Of a DNA stretch of 64,000 nucleotides, positions 9,941 to 18,946 are shown one piece after another. A program made the translations under genes and the position numbers. The stretch is from positions 62,001-126,000 of the IMG/VR virus record IMGVR_UViG_3300008952_000003, one strand, 5' to 3'. The notes beneath the pieces were generated by a model. That model saw only the letters and a list, made by a program, of their open reading frames with translations. It was not told the origin of the DNA and made no database searches. Source of the DNA: a virus. Each line of letters starts with the position of its first letter. Position 1 is the first letter of the stretch.

Positions 9941-10909
9941 ATGGCAACAGTATTTAAAAATTTATTAAGCAATGATATAGCGACGACAAGAACACTATTA
10001 AATGAGGCGATTCCGATCACTGGGTCGATTGTGTCTGGTACTTATGCGGATGCAAATATTAAAAATTATGCACACGAAATGTTCCAAAGCATTTATGACT
10101 ATCCATTTTTATCCTCCTCGGCCAATCATATCTTTGATATCACCTACGGGTACTCCAATAGCGAGGATGATCCCTCAAACGTCCAGAACGATAAGAAGAG
10201 AAATGTCTATAATCAAATGGCGCAAGTTTTGGTTGGATATGGCCCTGCCGGAAATATTAGAAGATTCGATCAGGATGGCAGTTTTACTGGTGGCACAAAA
10301 CATCGACAGTGTGTTTTCATCAACTATTCGAGATTGCTCGTCAAAGACGAAATCAAAAAGGGGTCGTACTCCTTAACTATCAATAGTGGGTCATCCGAGA
10401 TTATCTTGGCCGACCACGGCGCCCAAAATGATTATCGAGTCAACTCTCCGACAGGAGAATACGGAATCCTATACACTTCCTCTTTGGCCTCTGAAGGCAC
10501 AGGGGTGGGACTTATTTATTATCAGGCAGGGGTGGCAGTCATTACTGCTTCCGCAGACATATTCGAGAGTGCTTCTAACTACGAAGCTACATTTAATATT
10601 ACTGGAACTGCTAATGATGTTAGAAGGGTCTGGGAAAATAATGAACTAAATAACACTACAGAACTGAACTCCACAATTTATTTTTGCAGAGCAAATAACA
10701 ATGAATTTAATTATTCTTCTAATCAGACATATTTGGAAGATAGCAAAATCATAACAAAAAATGTATCTTCAGACCCTTCGGTTGCCTATATTACGACGGT
10801 TGGCCTTTATTCTGCGGATAACGAGCTTTTGGCAGTTGCAAAGTTGAGTGAACCCCTAAGAAAGGATCAAACTAACGAGCTTACTTTGAGAGTTCGCCTA
10901 GATTATTAA
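9941..10909 (+). CDS. Putative tail/baseplate appendage protein, paralogue of the next gene
   Basis: A 322-residue protein with AAGGAAAATAAA before the ATG. Its C-terminal 80 residues (NQTYLEDSKIITKNV, then AYITTVGLYSADNELLAVAKLSEP) align with the C-terminus of the protein at 10918 (NPTYVDH, then TYISKIGIYDENRNLIGIASVSKP). A central segment with IKKGSYSL also matches IKKGSVDL in that neighbour. The two are therefore ancient tandem duplicates. The shared end, reading like a 'position and activity' beta domain, is common in large-phage structural proteins. The function is inferred to be structural. Confidence 0.6.
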   Translation: MATVFKNLLSNDIATTRTLLNEAIPITGSIVSGTYADANIKNYAHEMFQSIYDYPFLSSSANHIFDITYGYSNSEDDPSNVQNDKKRNVYNQMAQVLVGYGPAGNIRRFDQDGSFTGGTKHRQCVFINYSRLLVKDEIKKGSYSLTINSGSSEIILADHGAQNDYRVNSPTGEYGILYTSSLASEGTGVGLIYYQAGVAVITASADIFESASNYEATFNITGTANDVRRVWENNELNNTTELNSTIYFCRANNNEFNYSSNQTYLEDSKIITKNVSSDPSVAYITTVGLYSADNELLAVAKLSEPLRKDQTNELTLRVRLDY

Positions 10910-10917
10910 AAAATGAT

Positions 10918-12081
10918 ATGGCATTTAAGAAATTTAATGAAAATGATGTTTTTTATAACAGGATAAAGACTTATCCGAATAATCATTTCGCCATATATGA
11001 TGGAAAAGTCTACAAGCAGAGAAGATCGGAGATATCTGGAGCATTTGCTCCGAGTACTCCCAATGCACCAACTGGCTTTGTATCCCTATATGAGATGAAC
11101 GTTGACAGGACAAAGAATGATACGGGATTAATTTATCCGTTTATTGTCAAAAATGGAACTTTGTCCAATTTTAGCACAATTTCCACATCTGAGTTTAACA
11201 GTGACTTTTCTTATGGATCAGAGATAACGGGATCATACCCGCTGACTGCATCAATCAGCAGGGAGTATTTTCAGCTTGGCCAGGGTAGACGACACGTCGA
11301 TGCATTGCGGAACGTTCTTAACTATTATACTTACTTGAGTAAATATTATGCATATAGCTCCAGCTTGGGAGACAAGGCCACCCAGGAACTGAACTTAATT
11401 TCTATTCCTTCAATATTCTATGGATCTTCGATAAAGAAGGGGTCGGTTGATTTAAGATATTATATTTCCGGATCCCTCATAGGTCAAGCAAGAGACATAA
11501 ATAAGAACGGTGAACTAATTCAGGTCGGCCCATCTGGAAGCGTAGGCTCCGGATCTGTCGCGGGCGTTGTTTTATATACCGAGGGATTCTTAGTGTTGAC
11601 GGGTAGCTGGGATCTGGACCCCACCCCCAGAAGATACCTGGGTGATCCAACAAACTTATCTGCATCTTCTTGGCTTTTTTACGGTGTGGGCGCAAATGAC
11701 GGTATCGGCCCCGATTGGATTCCGTTTGTTAACTACGAAGCAGAATTTCAGGGAACCAATTATGTACCAACAATCACCATGTTGGCTCACGCCCCAAAGG
11801 GAGAGTTAAATCACTCTAATAACCCGACATATGTTGACCATGGCCAGAATCAGATTATCAATTCTTCTTCAAACTGGTTCATTGAACCTGATTTAATAAT
11901 AAAAAATACTACAGAGTCCCCATATACAGATACAGAAGCCGCGTTCAAGAAAACAACTTACATTTCGAAGATTGGTATCTATGATGAAAATAGAAATCTT
12001 ATTGGAATAGCTTCTGTCTCGAAACCCGTAAAGAAAACGGAAAATAGAGATTATACTTTTAAACTAAAAATGGATTTCTAA
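10918..12081 (+). CDS. Putative tail/baseplate appendage protein, paralogue of the previous gene
   Basis: A 387-residue protein whose central (IKKGSVDLRYYISGS) and C-terminal regions match the gene just upstream, from which it is separated by eight bases. Compared with that neighbour it has a longer N-terminal half containing many Tyr, Ser and Asn residues. Its TAA stop overlaps the ATG of the RuvC-like gene (TAATG), so the structural run leads straight into the replication island. There is no sign of enzymatic function. Confidence 0.6.
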   Translation: MAFKKFNENDVFYNRIKTYPNNHFAIYDGKVYKQRRSEISGAFAPSTPNAPTGFVSLYEMNVDRTKNDTGLIYPFIVKNGTLSNFSTISTSEFNSDFSYGSEITGSYPLTASISREYFQLGQGRRHVDALRNVLNYYTYLSKYYAYSSSLGDKATQELNLISIPSIFYGSSIKKGSVDLRYYISGSLIGQARDINKNGELIQVGPSGSVGSGSVAGVVLYTEGFLVLTGSWDLDPTPRRYLGDPTNLSASSWLFYGVGANDGIGPDWIPFVNYEAEFQGTNYVPTITMLAHAPKGELNHSNNPTYVDHGQNQIINSSSNWFIEPDLIIKNTTESPYTDTEAAFKKTTYISKIGIYDENRNLIGIASVSKPVKKTENRDYTFKLKMDF

Positions 12082-12608
12082 TGATTTTAGGGCTTGATAT
12101 TAGTACGAGCATCACGGGCGTGTGCGTGCTTAGTGGTAATGGTGAAATATTATTTAATGACTACATTGATACGAGGAAGTTCAAGTGCTTTTTTGATAAA
12201 GTAGACAAGGTTAAGAAATTCTTGAAAGATTTGTCCGAAGGGTACCAAATTAAACACATTTACGTCGAACAATCCCTCCAGTCCTTCCGAAGTGGATTCT
12301 CTTCTGCTAGGACTCTCTCGACTTTATCGCGATTCAATGGAGTTGTATCCTGGTTGTGTTACGAAATATGGGGAATAAAGCCCGAATATGTCGCCGCGAT
12401 TTCTGCACGAAAGCTTTGCGGGATAAAGGTTCCGAGGGGGGAGAAAGCAAAAGCGGTGGTTATTAAATATTTGCTTGACAATGAGGAATCTTTTGTGGTA
12501 GAATATACAAAACATGGAAATATCAAGCAACATTACTATGACATGGCTGACTCTATCGTCATAGCAAGAGCCGCTTCAAAAATAATACTTGACAACCAGA
12601 GCGTCTAG
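12081..12608 (+). CDS. RuvC-like Holliday junction resolvase
   Basis: A 175-residue protein of the RNase H-like fold. The expected acidic catalytic residues are visible: D6 in LGLDIS, E63 in IYVEQS, and D154/D157 in YYDMADSIVIARA. RuvC-family resolvases cut four-way DNA junctions; in phages they resolve branched replication and recombination products before packaging. The length is normal for the family. It starts at a TAATG overlap with a structural gene and is followed by primase and the Mre11-Rad50 fusion. The -35 hexamer of a predicted promoter for the primase lies in its last codons. T4 uses an unrelated enzyme (endonuclease VII), so this is a functional substitute. Confidence 0.8.
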   Translation: MILGLDISTSITGVCVLSGNGEILFNDYIDTRKFKCFFDKVDKVKKFLKDLSEGYQIKHIYVEQSLQSFRSGFSSARTLSTLSRFNGVVSWLCYEIWGIKPEYVAAISARKLCGIKVPRGEKAKAVVIKYLLDNEESFVVEYTKHGNIKQHYYDMADSIVIARAASKIILDNQSV

Positions 12609-12617
12609 TGTTATACT
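12589..12617 (+). promoter_or_regulatory. Sigma70-like promoter before the primase gene
   Basis: TTGACA at 12589-12594, a 17-base spacer and TATACT at 12612-12617 form a near-perfect host sigma70 promoter. Transcription would start near 12624, which is the A of the primase ATG, so the message would be leaderless. No Shine-Dalgarno sequence is visible before that ATG, which agrees. Function is predicted from the match only. Confidence 0.6.
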
Positions 12618-12623
12618 ATATGT

Positions 12624-13559
12624 ATGAAAGATAAAATATCGATAATAACTGGTATATTGGGCTCATTTCACAAGTCGAATAACGAGTACCTTTTTCGATG
12701 CCCGTATTGCAAAGACCACAAGCACAAATTCTCAGTAAATATTGAGAAGAATGTTTATAAGTGCTGGCTCTGTGATGCTCGTGGTAGGAGTTTGACCCGG
12801 ATTGTTCGCCGGTTCGGCGCCTTTGTGGATGTGGAAGCGTGGAAAGAGCTTTCCGGAGAGAAATTAAATCTCAATGAATTCGACAACTTGTTCGAGGAAG
12901 ACATAGAAGAATCATATCGAGAAAAGGTAATTAGAATACCAGAATCGTTCAAGACTTTGACTTCCGAACATCTTGATAAATTTGGCAAAAAGGCATTAGT
13001 TTATCTTAGCCAGCGAGGGATAAATAAGAGGGATATATTAAGGTGGAAGATGGGGTATTGTACGAGGGGGAAGTATAGGAACAGGATCGTTATACCCTCT
13101 TTTAATGATTCTGGAGATCTAAATTACTTTGTAGCGCGCTCATATACGGACGGGTATATCAGATATATGAACCCTCCAGTGTCAAGAAACATCATATTCA
13201 ATGAGCTATACGTGGATTTCGATAAAGAGGTGACATTAGTTGAGGGGATATTTGATGCCATTAATACCGAGAACTCTATTCCCATTTTGGGTTCATCAAT
13301 AAGGGAAGATTCGAGATTGTTCAAGAAAATAGTAGAAAAAGATACGCCAGTATTGTTAGCGCTGGACCCCGATGCGAAGAGGAAGTCAAATTGGATTAAG
13401 CGATTGTTGTTGAAGTATGGGATAGAAGTAAGAGAATTGAAATATGTCGACGGTCGAGATCTCGGAGAGATGTCCAAAGAAGAAGTTAGAAAATTAAGCG
13501 TTAAAGCGCCGATTGTGGGAGATTATGACAATCTTCTCTCGGCAATAACTGCAATATAG
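12624..13559 (+). CDS. DNA primase (DnaG/gp61-type, zinc finger plus Toprim)
   Basis: A 311-residue primase that would make RNA primers for lagging-strand synthesis. A zinc-binding N-terminus is visible: C26-P-Y-C29 and C47-W-L-C50. The Toprim core follows, with E207 in TLVEGIFDA and D248/D250 in ALDPD, which bind metal ions in this family. The size resembles T4 gp61 (about 340 residues) rather than full DnaG, so a separate helicase is expected elsewhere in the genome. The ATG has no Shine-Dalgarno but sits at the predicted start of a sigma70-type transcript. It is followed 11 bases later by the recombination nuclease, with which it is probably co-transcribed. Confidence 0.85.
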   Translation: MKDKISIITGILGSFHKSNNEYLFRCPYCKDHKHKFSVNIEKNVYKCWLCDARGRSLTRIVRRFGAFVDVEAWKELSGEKLNLNEFDNLFEEDIEESYREKVIRIPESFKTLTSEHLDKFGKKALVYLSQRGINKRDILRWKMGYCTRGKYRNRIVIPSFNDSGDLNYFVARSYTDGYIRYMNPPVSRNIIFNELYVDFDKEVTLVEGIFDAINTENSIPILGSSIREDSRLFKKIVEKDTPVLLALDPDAKRKSNWIKRLLLKYGIEVRELKYVDGRDLGEMSKEEVRKLSVKAPIVGDYDNLLSAITAI

Positions 13560-13570
13560 GAGAGAATATT

Positions 13571-16500
13571 TTGAAGTTTGCGCACATAGCAGATACTCAC
13601 ATTAAGAATCTGAAGTTTCATTATGAGTATAAAATTATATTTCAGGAGCTTTATGACAAGCTCCGTAAGGAGAAGGTCGACTACATTGTTCATTGTGGGG
13701 ATATCGCACACACAAAAACCCAAATAAGCCCAGAATTTGTGGAAATGTGTACAAATTTTTTTAGAAATTTGGCAGATATAGCTCCAACCTACATTATACT
13801 GGGAAATCATGATGGAAACCTCAAGAATGCAAGTCGCCAGGACGCCATTACACCCATTGTGGAGGCTTTAGAAAACCCAAACATATATTTGCTTAAAAAA
13901 TCAGGAGAAGTCCCCCTAGAGGGCGATATAACGCTAAATGTTTTGTCTGTTTTTGACGAAGAGGGATGGATAAAGCCCACAGATAAGGATAAAATTAATA
14001 TAGCCCTTTACCATGGTTCTGTATCCGGCGTTGTAACTGATACAGGCTGGGTGATGACACACGGCGACCACCCTATCGAGATCTTTGAGGAATTTGATTA
14101 TGCGTTTTTGGGAGATATTCACAAAACTGACCAATCAATCGATATGCACGGGAAAATGAGATACCCCGGTTCAACAATTCAGCAAAATCATGGCGAGACA
14201 GATGACAAGGGGTTTTTAATCTGGGAAATTGAAGATAAGGAGAATTTTACGTGTCGACATGTTGAGATTAAGAATCCGAGGCCATTTGTCACGATAAAAT
14301 TGACACCAAAGGGGAAGATGCCAAAAGGGCTCAAAGTTCCCGAGAGAAGTCGCTTGAGGTTAGTATCCGAAAATAATCTTCCTTTGTCAGCTATGACAAG
14401 GGCCCAGGATATTGCGAAGAGAAGATTTAAACCCGAAAGTGTATCCTTTTTAAACCGAGCTTCTGGTATTCGAGGGAGCGTAGAGAATCTTACAAATAGC
14501 CTCGAAGCAGCCGATCTTCGTAATATCAAGATACAAGAATCCCTGATTAAAGAATATTTGAAAGATTACGAACTCGACGATGATTTGATAAAGAGAATCT
14601 TAGATCTGAATTTGAAATATAACAAGATCGCAGAAGAAAATGAAAAAGTCTCTAGAAATATAAACTGGAGCCTCCGTAAGTTGGAGTTTGACAATTTATT
14701 TAACTATGGAGAGAATAATTCGATTGATTTTGACAATCTTGAGGGTATCGTTGGGATTTTTGGAAAGAATTTTTCTGGAAAATCGAGCATAATTGATTCG
14801 CTTCTATATACGGTCTTCAATTCCACTTCAAAAAATGACAGAAAATCGGTAAATGTTATCAATCAGAACAGGGAGAGTGCCGAAGGCCGCGTCCACCTTT
14901 CGGTGGGAGATACAGATTTTCACATAACTAGAAGCTCTGAAAAATATGTGAAAAAACTTAAAGGAGAGGAGACTATTGAGGCGAAGACTCACGCGACTTT
15001 TTTGTCAAAAGATCGAACAACGGGAGAGTCTAAAAATCTTAACGGATTGAGTCGAATCGAGACGGATAAGAACATCAGAAAGATGTTTGGGACCTTGGAT
15101 GATTTTTTATATTCGTCTATGGCTAGTCAATTGGATTCACTAACCTTCATTAAGGAGGGATCTACCAAACGAAAGGAAATTTTGGCAAAGTTTTTGGACT
15201 TAAAATTCTTTGAAACAAAATTTAAGTTAGCCAAGGAGGACGCATCGGATACAAAAGGAGCCCTCAAGAAGCTGGAAGATAGGGATTTTGAAGAGGAGGT
15301 TGTACTATCCAAGGAAGAGTTAGATATCAACAACAGGGAACTGGAGAAGGTCAAGAAAATATCCGAAAAGTATAAGAAAGATATTTCAGATTTTGAAGAA
15401 GAAGCGTATGAAATATCTGAAAAAATAAAATCAGTCCCAACAGAAATCATTGATATAGTAAAGGTTCGAAAAGAATTGAGAGACAAGAAAAAGCAAATGG
15501 TCTCCATTAGGGACCAAAACGAAGAGCACACGAAGAAAAGAGGAGAGTTTAAATATGACTATGAACAGATAGCCTATTTCCTGGAAGAGTTTGACAAGAA
15601 TACACTATATGAAAAACGAGATAAGATCAAGGAACTCGAAGAAGCACTAGGTGCCCTCGAAATCGAACTAGACAGAGAAGAAAGAGACTTATCAGACAAT
15701 CAAAAGAGAGTTCAGTTATTGAATGGGATCCCGTGCGGAACATCTTTTCCCAAGTGTAAGTTTATTCGAGATGCATATATTTCAAAGGCCAACATTCCAG
15801 AAAATGAAAAAAAGCTTCAGCATCTTGGCTCCGAAAAGGAAGATGTAGATTTGAAAATAAAAGATTTGGATCCGACTCTCGTATCTTTTCAAATTGAGAA
15901 ATATAATGACATTGTTGATAGAAAAAACGAACTTTTCAATCTCATAATGAACTGTGATTTGAATATTGAAAAGAATGATTCCATGATAGAGAGCCTCGTT
16001 TTTCAGGTGGATAAACTCGAATCTGAGGTTTCTGTATACGAATTAAACAAAGACTCAATTGAAAATCTGGAAAATTTAAATGACAGAATGGATGAAATAA
16101 AATACAAGAATGAGTCGAGAAAAATAAAACTTGCAGCATTCAATGATCGTATGATGGAGTTATATAAAATAATTGGATCAATGGAACAAAAACTGGAAAA
16201 CGTGGTGATGCAGAAAGAGGAATATACCGATTTGCAGCAAGAATATTCAGCATATGATCTTTATATGAAATGCATGCACCCGAATGGGATAGCTTTTGAT
16301 GTCATAAGAAAAAAATTACCAATCATTAATGAGGAAATCGCTAAAATATTGGCAAATATCGTTGATTTTGAGGTGTTCTTTGAGGATGATGGCAAGAGGT
16401 TAGATATTTTCATTAAGCACCCCCTTTATAATCCGCGCCCCCTAGAGATGGGTTCGGGCGCAGAAAAGACGATTTCCGCCATGGCAATCAGGCTAGCTCT

Positions 16501-16723
16501 CCTTAGCGTGTCTAGTTTGCCAAAGTCGGATATTTTCATCCTGGATGAACCTGGCACGGCACTGGATGAGGAAAATATGCAAGGATTTGTAGACATTCTT
16601 GCAATAATTCGATCATATTTCAAAACAGTGTTGCTAATTTCTCACCTCGATAACTTAAAGGATTGTGTAGACATGCAAATCACAATCGAGAAAGAAAAAG
16701 AGTTCGCTTCGGTCAAGGAGTGA
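13571..16723 (+). CDS. Mre11-Rad50 (SbcD-SbcC, gp47-gp46) fusion protein
   Basis: A 1050-residue single chain combining both subunits of the DNA double-strand-break nuclease. Residues 1-250 are the Mre11/SbcD phosphoesterase: D8 and H10 in ADTH, D44 in HCGDIAH, N79-H80 in GNHD, H148 in LYHGS, H184 in GDIH. After a linker, residues 370-420 give the Rad50/SbcC start with P-loop GKNFSGKS (398-405). A long coiled coil follows with a zinc-hook-like C722...C729 turn (CGTSFPKC). The ABC signature region (GSGAEK) and Walker B (ILDEPGTALDEEN, D992-E993) close the protein. In T4 these are separate genes 47 and 46. The start is TTG with TAGGAGAGAA upstream. Role: end resection for recombination-dependent replication. 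Confidence 0.9.
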   Translation: MKFAHIADTHIKNLKFHYEYKIIFQELYDKLRKEKVDYIVHCGDIAHTKTQISPEFVEMCTNFFRNLADIAPTYIILGNHDGNLKNASRQDAITPIVEALENPNIYLLKKSGEVPLEGDITLNVLSVFDEEGWIKPTDKDKINIALYHGSVSGVVTDTGWVMTHGDHPIEIFEEFDYAFLGDIHKTDQSIDMHGKMRYPGSTIQQNHGETDDKGFLIWEIEDKENFTCRHVEIKNPRPFVTIKLTPKGKMPKGLKVPERSRLRLVSENNLPLSAMTRAQDIAKRRFKPESVSFLNRASGIRGSVENLTNSLEAADLRNIKIQESLIKEYLKDYELDDDLIKRILDLNLKYNKIAEENEKVSRNINWSLRKLEFDNLFNYGENNSIDFDNLEGIVGIFGKNFSGKSSIIDSLLYTVFNSTSKNDRKSVNVINQNRESAEGRVHLSVGDTDFHITRSSEKYVKKLKGEETIEAKTHATFLSKDRTTGESKNLNGLSRIETDKNIRKMFGTLDDFLYSSMASQLDSLTFIKEGSTKRKEILAKFLDLKFFETKFKLAKEDASDTKGALKKLEDRDFEEEVVLSKEELDINNRELEKVKKISEKYKKDISDFEEEAYEISEKIKSVPTEIIDIVKVRKELRDKKKQMVSIRDQNEEHTKKRGEFKYDYEQIAYFLEEFDKNTLYEKRDKIKELEEALGALEIELDREERDLSDNQKRVQLLNGIPCGTSFPKCKFIRDAYISKANIPENEKKLQHLGSEKEDVDLKIKDLDPTLVSFQIEKYNDIVDRKNELFNLIMNCDLNIEKNDSMIESLVFQVDKLESEVSVYELNKDSIENLENLNDRMDEIKYKNESRKIKLAAFNDRMMELYKIIGSMEQKLENVVMQKEEYTDLQQEYSAYDLYMKCMHPNGIAFDVIRKKLPIINEEIAKILANIVDFEVFFEDDGKRLDIFIKHPLYNPRPLEMGSGAEKTISAMAIRLALLSVSSLPKSDIFILDEPGTALDEENMQGFVDILAIIRSYFKTVLLISHLDNLKDCVDMQITIEKEKEFASVKE

Positions 16724-16730
16724 CTATTTA
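16724..16730 (+). promoter_or_regulatory. Putative late promoter motif CTATTTA
   Basis: The motif GACTATTTAAT begins inside the TGA stop of the preceding gene and lies 49 bases before the fibre gene ATG. It matches the recurring motif of this window. Confidence 0.45.
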
Positions 16731-16772
16731 ATGTTAAAGAACACACACAATCTTGTGGGGGAGAATTAAAGT

Positions 16773-18803
16773 ATGGCTTTGACAGATGGACTAATCGCAA
16801 AATATGAATTTGATAACTTATCGGATGGTATAGGATCTTATGATCTTACTACGTTCGACGGCGCTACTGTTAGTGGAGGTAAATTAAATCTTCCCTCTGC
16901 CGCTGGTGGTGTTTATCCAAGTAGTAAGGTCCCCACCGGGGATCAATTTACTCTTTCTTTGTGGTTCGAAAATCTAAAAGACAGATCGCTAGCGACGGCC
17001 AATTGGCTGCAATTCGATGGCACAAGTACAGGATCCCCCGCTGGCTCAACTGGCACCACTGGGGTTCACTATATAGCGGCTATATATCACGACGATATGT
17101 TGGGCGCGTTCACGCAAGCTGGAGGTTGGGTTAGTTCGGGCTACTCAATGACGAACATTAGTCATTCCGGACTTCACCATTTGGTCGCAATATACGACAA
17201 CGGGACAATAACTTATTATATCGATGGGCAGCAAGCTGGCAATCCAGTTGCGTATTCCCCCGGTGATGGCATTCAGGTTTTTGGATCTTGGGGTACCCAC
17301 TCTTATGCCCCAGCCGACTCTTTAGATGGCATTCGTGTTTATAATAGGGCCATTTCTCTTTCCGAAGTCGGAGAGCTTTATACTACACAGTGGCCATCGC
17401 AGAATACTAAGTACACCAACACTGACAATCCAGAGATAATTTCATCAGCAGCACCAACTGGTGTGATGGGGATGCAAAATACATCTGGGGATAGCGGGTT
17501 TTTCGTCTATTCGGAAAAACCATACACGTTGTGGTTAAGGGATTCTCTGGGCTCCTGGATCGCCCACCAGACATTTACATCAGAGAACCTTGTGACTGCT
17601 ACTACTTTTCAGTGGGGCGTCAATCAGGCAGCTTATTTTCAAACAGCCGAATCATCTCATGATGTTTATGTGATCGGGCGCTCGGGGGCCCTCCTCATCG
17701 ATTCGACTCCTTCTGATGGGAGCAATGCGATTGACTCCATTGTGCTAGATAATGGAACTTCGTTAAGACTATTTGGCGCCTCAAGCACGGTGACCGTAAC
17801 TGAATCGACTCATGCCATTTCGGATGGCTCCCCTGTGACTATTAGTGATGGGTGTGATGCGAGTGTCGTCATCACAGAAGTCGTGAGCGATTATACAGAT
17901 TCACTCTCTTCTAAAATGGCGGCATATTACAAATTTAACGGAAACGCGAATGATTCCAGCAATGACGCTGTTCATGCAACTGCATCTTCTGGCGTTGCGT
18001 GGCAATCCGGCAAGCTGGGGCAAGGCAGTGCTTTCGTGGATAGTACGGCAGTTATAGAGACAAACAACTCGAACTTGCTAGATCTCGGCCCCAATTGGAC
18101 TATCTCAGCCTGGGTCTATGTACCCTCTTCTCAGGCATTTAGTGGTGATAATAACTCGCAAAATAATATGATTATATTTTCTAATGCTGATCAATATGGT
18201 GACTGGACTTATATGTCTGGCGTCAGAATCATGATTCCCAAGCCAGGATACACTGGCGGAGATTATCTTAATCAGCCAAATAGTCTCGCATTCGAATCTG
18301 GATGCGGCACTGGAAACGGCATATACAGTTTCGCATGGTACGCTAGCGCGACTGGAACCAACTCCTTCCCCTATGATCAGTGGGTTCACATTGCGGTAAC
18401 AATGAGAGATCAGGATCAGCCCGGTTGGGGTGGTAATGAAAAACTCTACATTAATGGGACATCAATGCCAACAAACCCGAGAGTTAATCAGCCAGTTCAG
18501 AATCCTCAAGTGTGGGCGACTCCCCCGGAGGTTGTGAGAATCGGAGGCTGGTGGGCAAAATCACAACCGTATGCCCCACAAACCGCTGGAGACATGGATT
18601 TTGATGAGTTGGTCATCTGGAAGAGAGAGTTGTCCGAAGCAGAAATAGCAACACTCTACAACGCAGGAACCGGCACAGAACTTGATACAGCACATGCAAC
18701 GACAGAGACGGTAAGAAATGATTTCACCGTTGAGAAGAATGTGGTTGTAACTGCTCCTGCGGGAGAAGATAGCACCAACATCAAAGTCAAGATCACTAAA
18801 TAA
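16773..18803 (+). CDS. Tail fibre-like protein with two LamG/concanavalin-type domains
   Basis: A 676-residue protein with GGGGGAG before the ATG. Residues 1-205 and about 378-630 each show the LamG/laminin-G-like pattern: an opening like LIAKYEFD or MAAYYKFNGNANDSS, a middle strand with TLSLWFEN or TISAWVY, a YIDGQQ or YINGTS turn, and a closing D(G/E)xRVYNRALS-type or DELVIWKRELSEAEI strand. These jelly-roll domains commonly bind sugars. Between them, residues 225-330 form a module (YSEKPYTLWLRDS, then GALLIDSTP) shared with the next fibre. The role is probably receptor binding on the host surface. The gene ends about 140 bases before the next gene. Confidence 0.75.
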   Translation: MALTDGLIAKYEFDNLSDGIGSYDLTTFDGATVSGGKLNLPSAAGGVYPSSKVPTGDQFTLSLWFENLKDRSLATANWLQFDGTSTGSPAGSTGTTGVHYIAAIYHDDMLGAFTQAGGWVSSGYSMTNISHSGLHHLVAIYDNGTITYYIDGQQAGNPVAYSPGDGIQVFGSWGTHSYAPADSLDGIRVYNRAISLSEVGELYTTQWPSQNTKYTNTDNPEIISSAAPTGVMGMQNTSGDSGFFVYSEKPYTLWLRDSLGSWIAHQTFTSENLVTATTFQWGVNQAAYFQTAESSHDVYVIGRSGALLIDSTPSDGSNAIDSIVLDNGTSLRLFGASSTVTVTESTHAISDGSPVTISDGCDASVVITEVVSDYTDSLSSKMAAYYKFNGNANDSSNDAVHATASSGVAWQSGKLGQGSAFVDSTAVIETNNSNLLDLGPNWTISAWVYVPSSQAFSGDNNSQNNMIIFSNADQYGDWTYMSGVRIMIPKPGYTGGDYLNQPNSLAFESGCGTGNGIYSFAWYASATGTNSFPYDQWVHIAVTMRDQDQPGWGGNEKLYINGTSMPTNPRVNQPVQNPQVWATPPEVVRIGGWWAKSQPYAPQTAGDMDFDELVIWKRELSEAEIATLYNAGTGTELDTAHATTETVRNDFTVEKNVVVTAPAGEDSTNIKVKITK

Positions 18804-18889
18804 GAAAATCATGATGATGGGCGGGAATTTTGTCATTACTAACAAGCCAAATTTGTTCTAAAAAAAAACACTTCTCCTGGGTGCCATGA

Positions 18890-18896
18890 CTACTTA
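18890..18896 (+). promoter_or_regulatory. Putative late promoter motif CTACTTA
   Basis: GACTACTTAATAT lies 57 bases before the ATG at 18947. It is the T-to-C variant of the recurring motif, as also seen before 40275. Confidence 0.4.
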
Positions 18897-18908
18897 ATAT
18901 TGAAATAA

Positions 18909-18940
18909 CTCTCTATGGGATCATTCATAGAGGGGGGGGA
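18909..18940 (+). promoter_or_regulatory. Hairpin covering the ribosome binding site of the fibre gene
   Basis: CTCTCTATG (18909-18917) can pair with CATAGAGGG (18926-18934), leaving an eight-base loop. The 3' arm runs into the unusually long purine tract AGGGGGGGGA that serves as ribosome binding site for the ATG at 18947. Base pairing would hide part of that site, so translation of the fibre could be controlled. It was found by inspection; no folding energy was calculated. Confidence 0.4.
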
Positions 18941-18946
18941 TATAAA

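Noticed and set aside
12081-12608. RuvC-like gene as part of a CRISPR or transposon nuclease
   Set aside because: It is a compact stand-alone resolvase beside primase and recombination genes, with no associated array or transposon ends.
18804-18880. Possible terminator after the first LamG fibre
   Set aside because: Only a five-pair stem (AACAA/TTGTT) is seen and it is followed by a run of A, not T.
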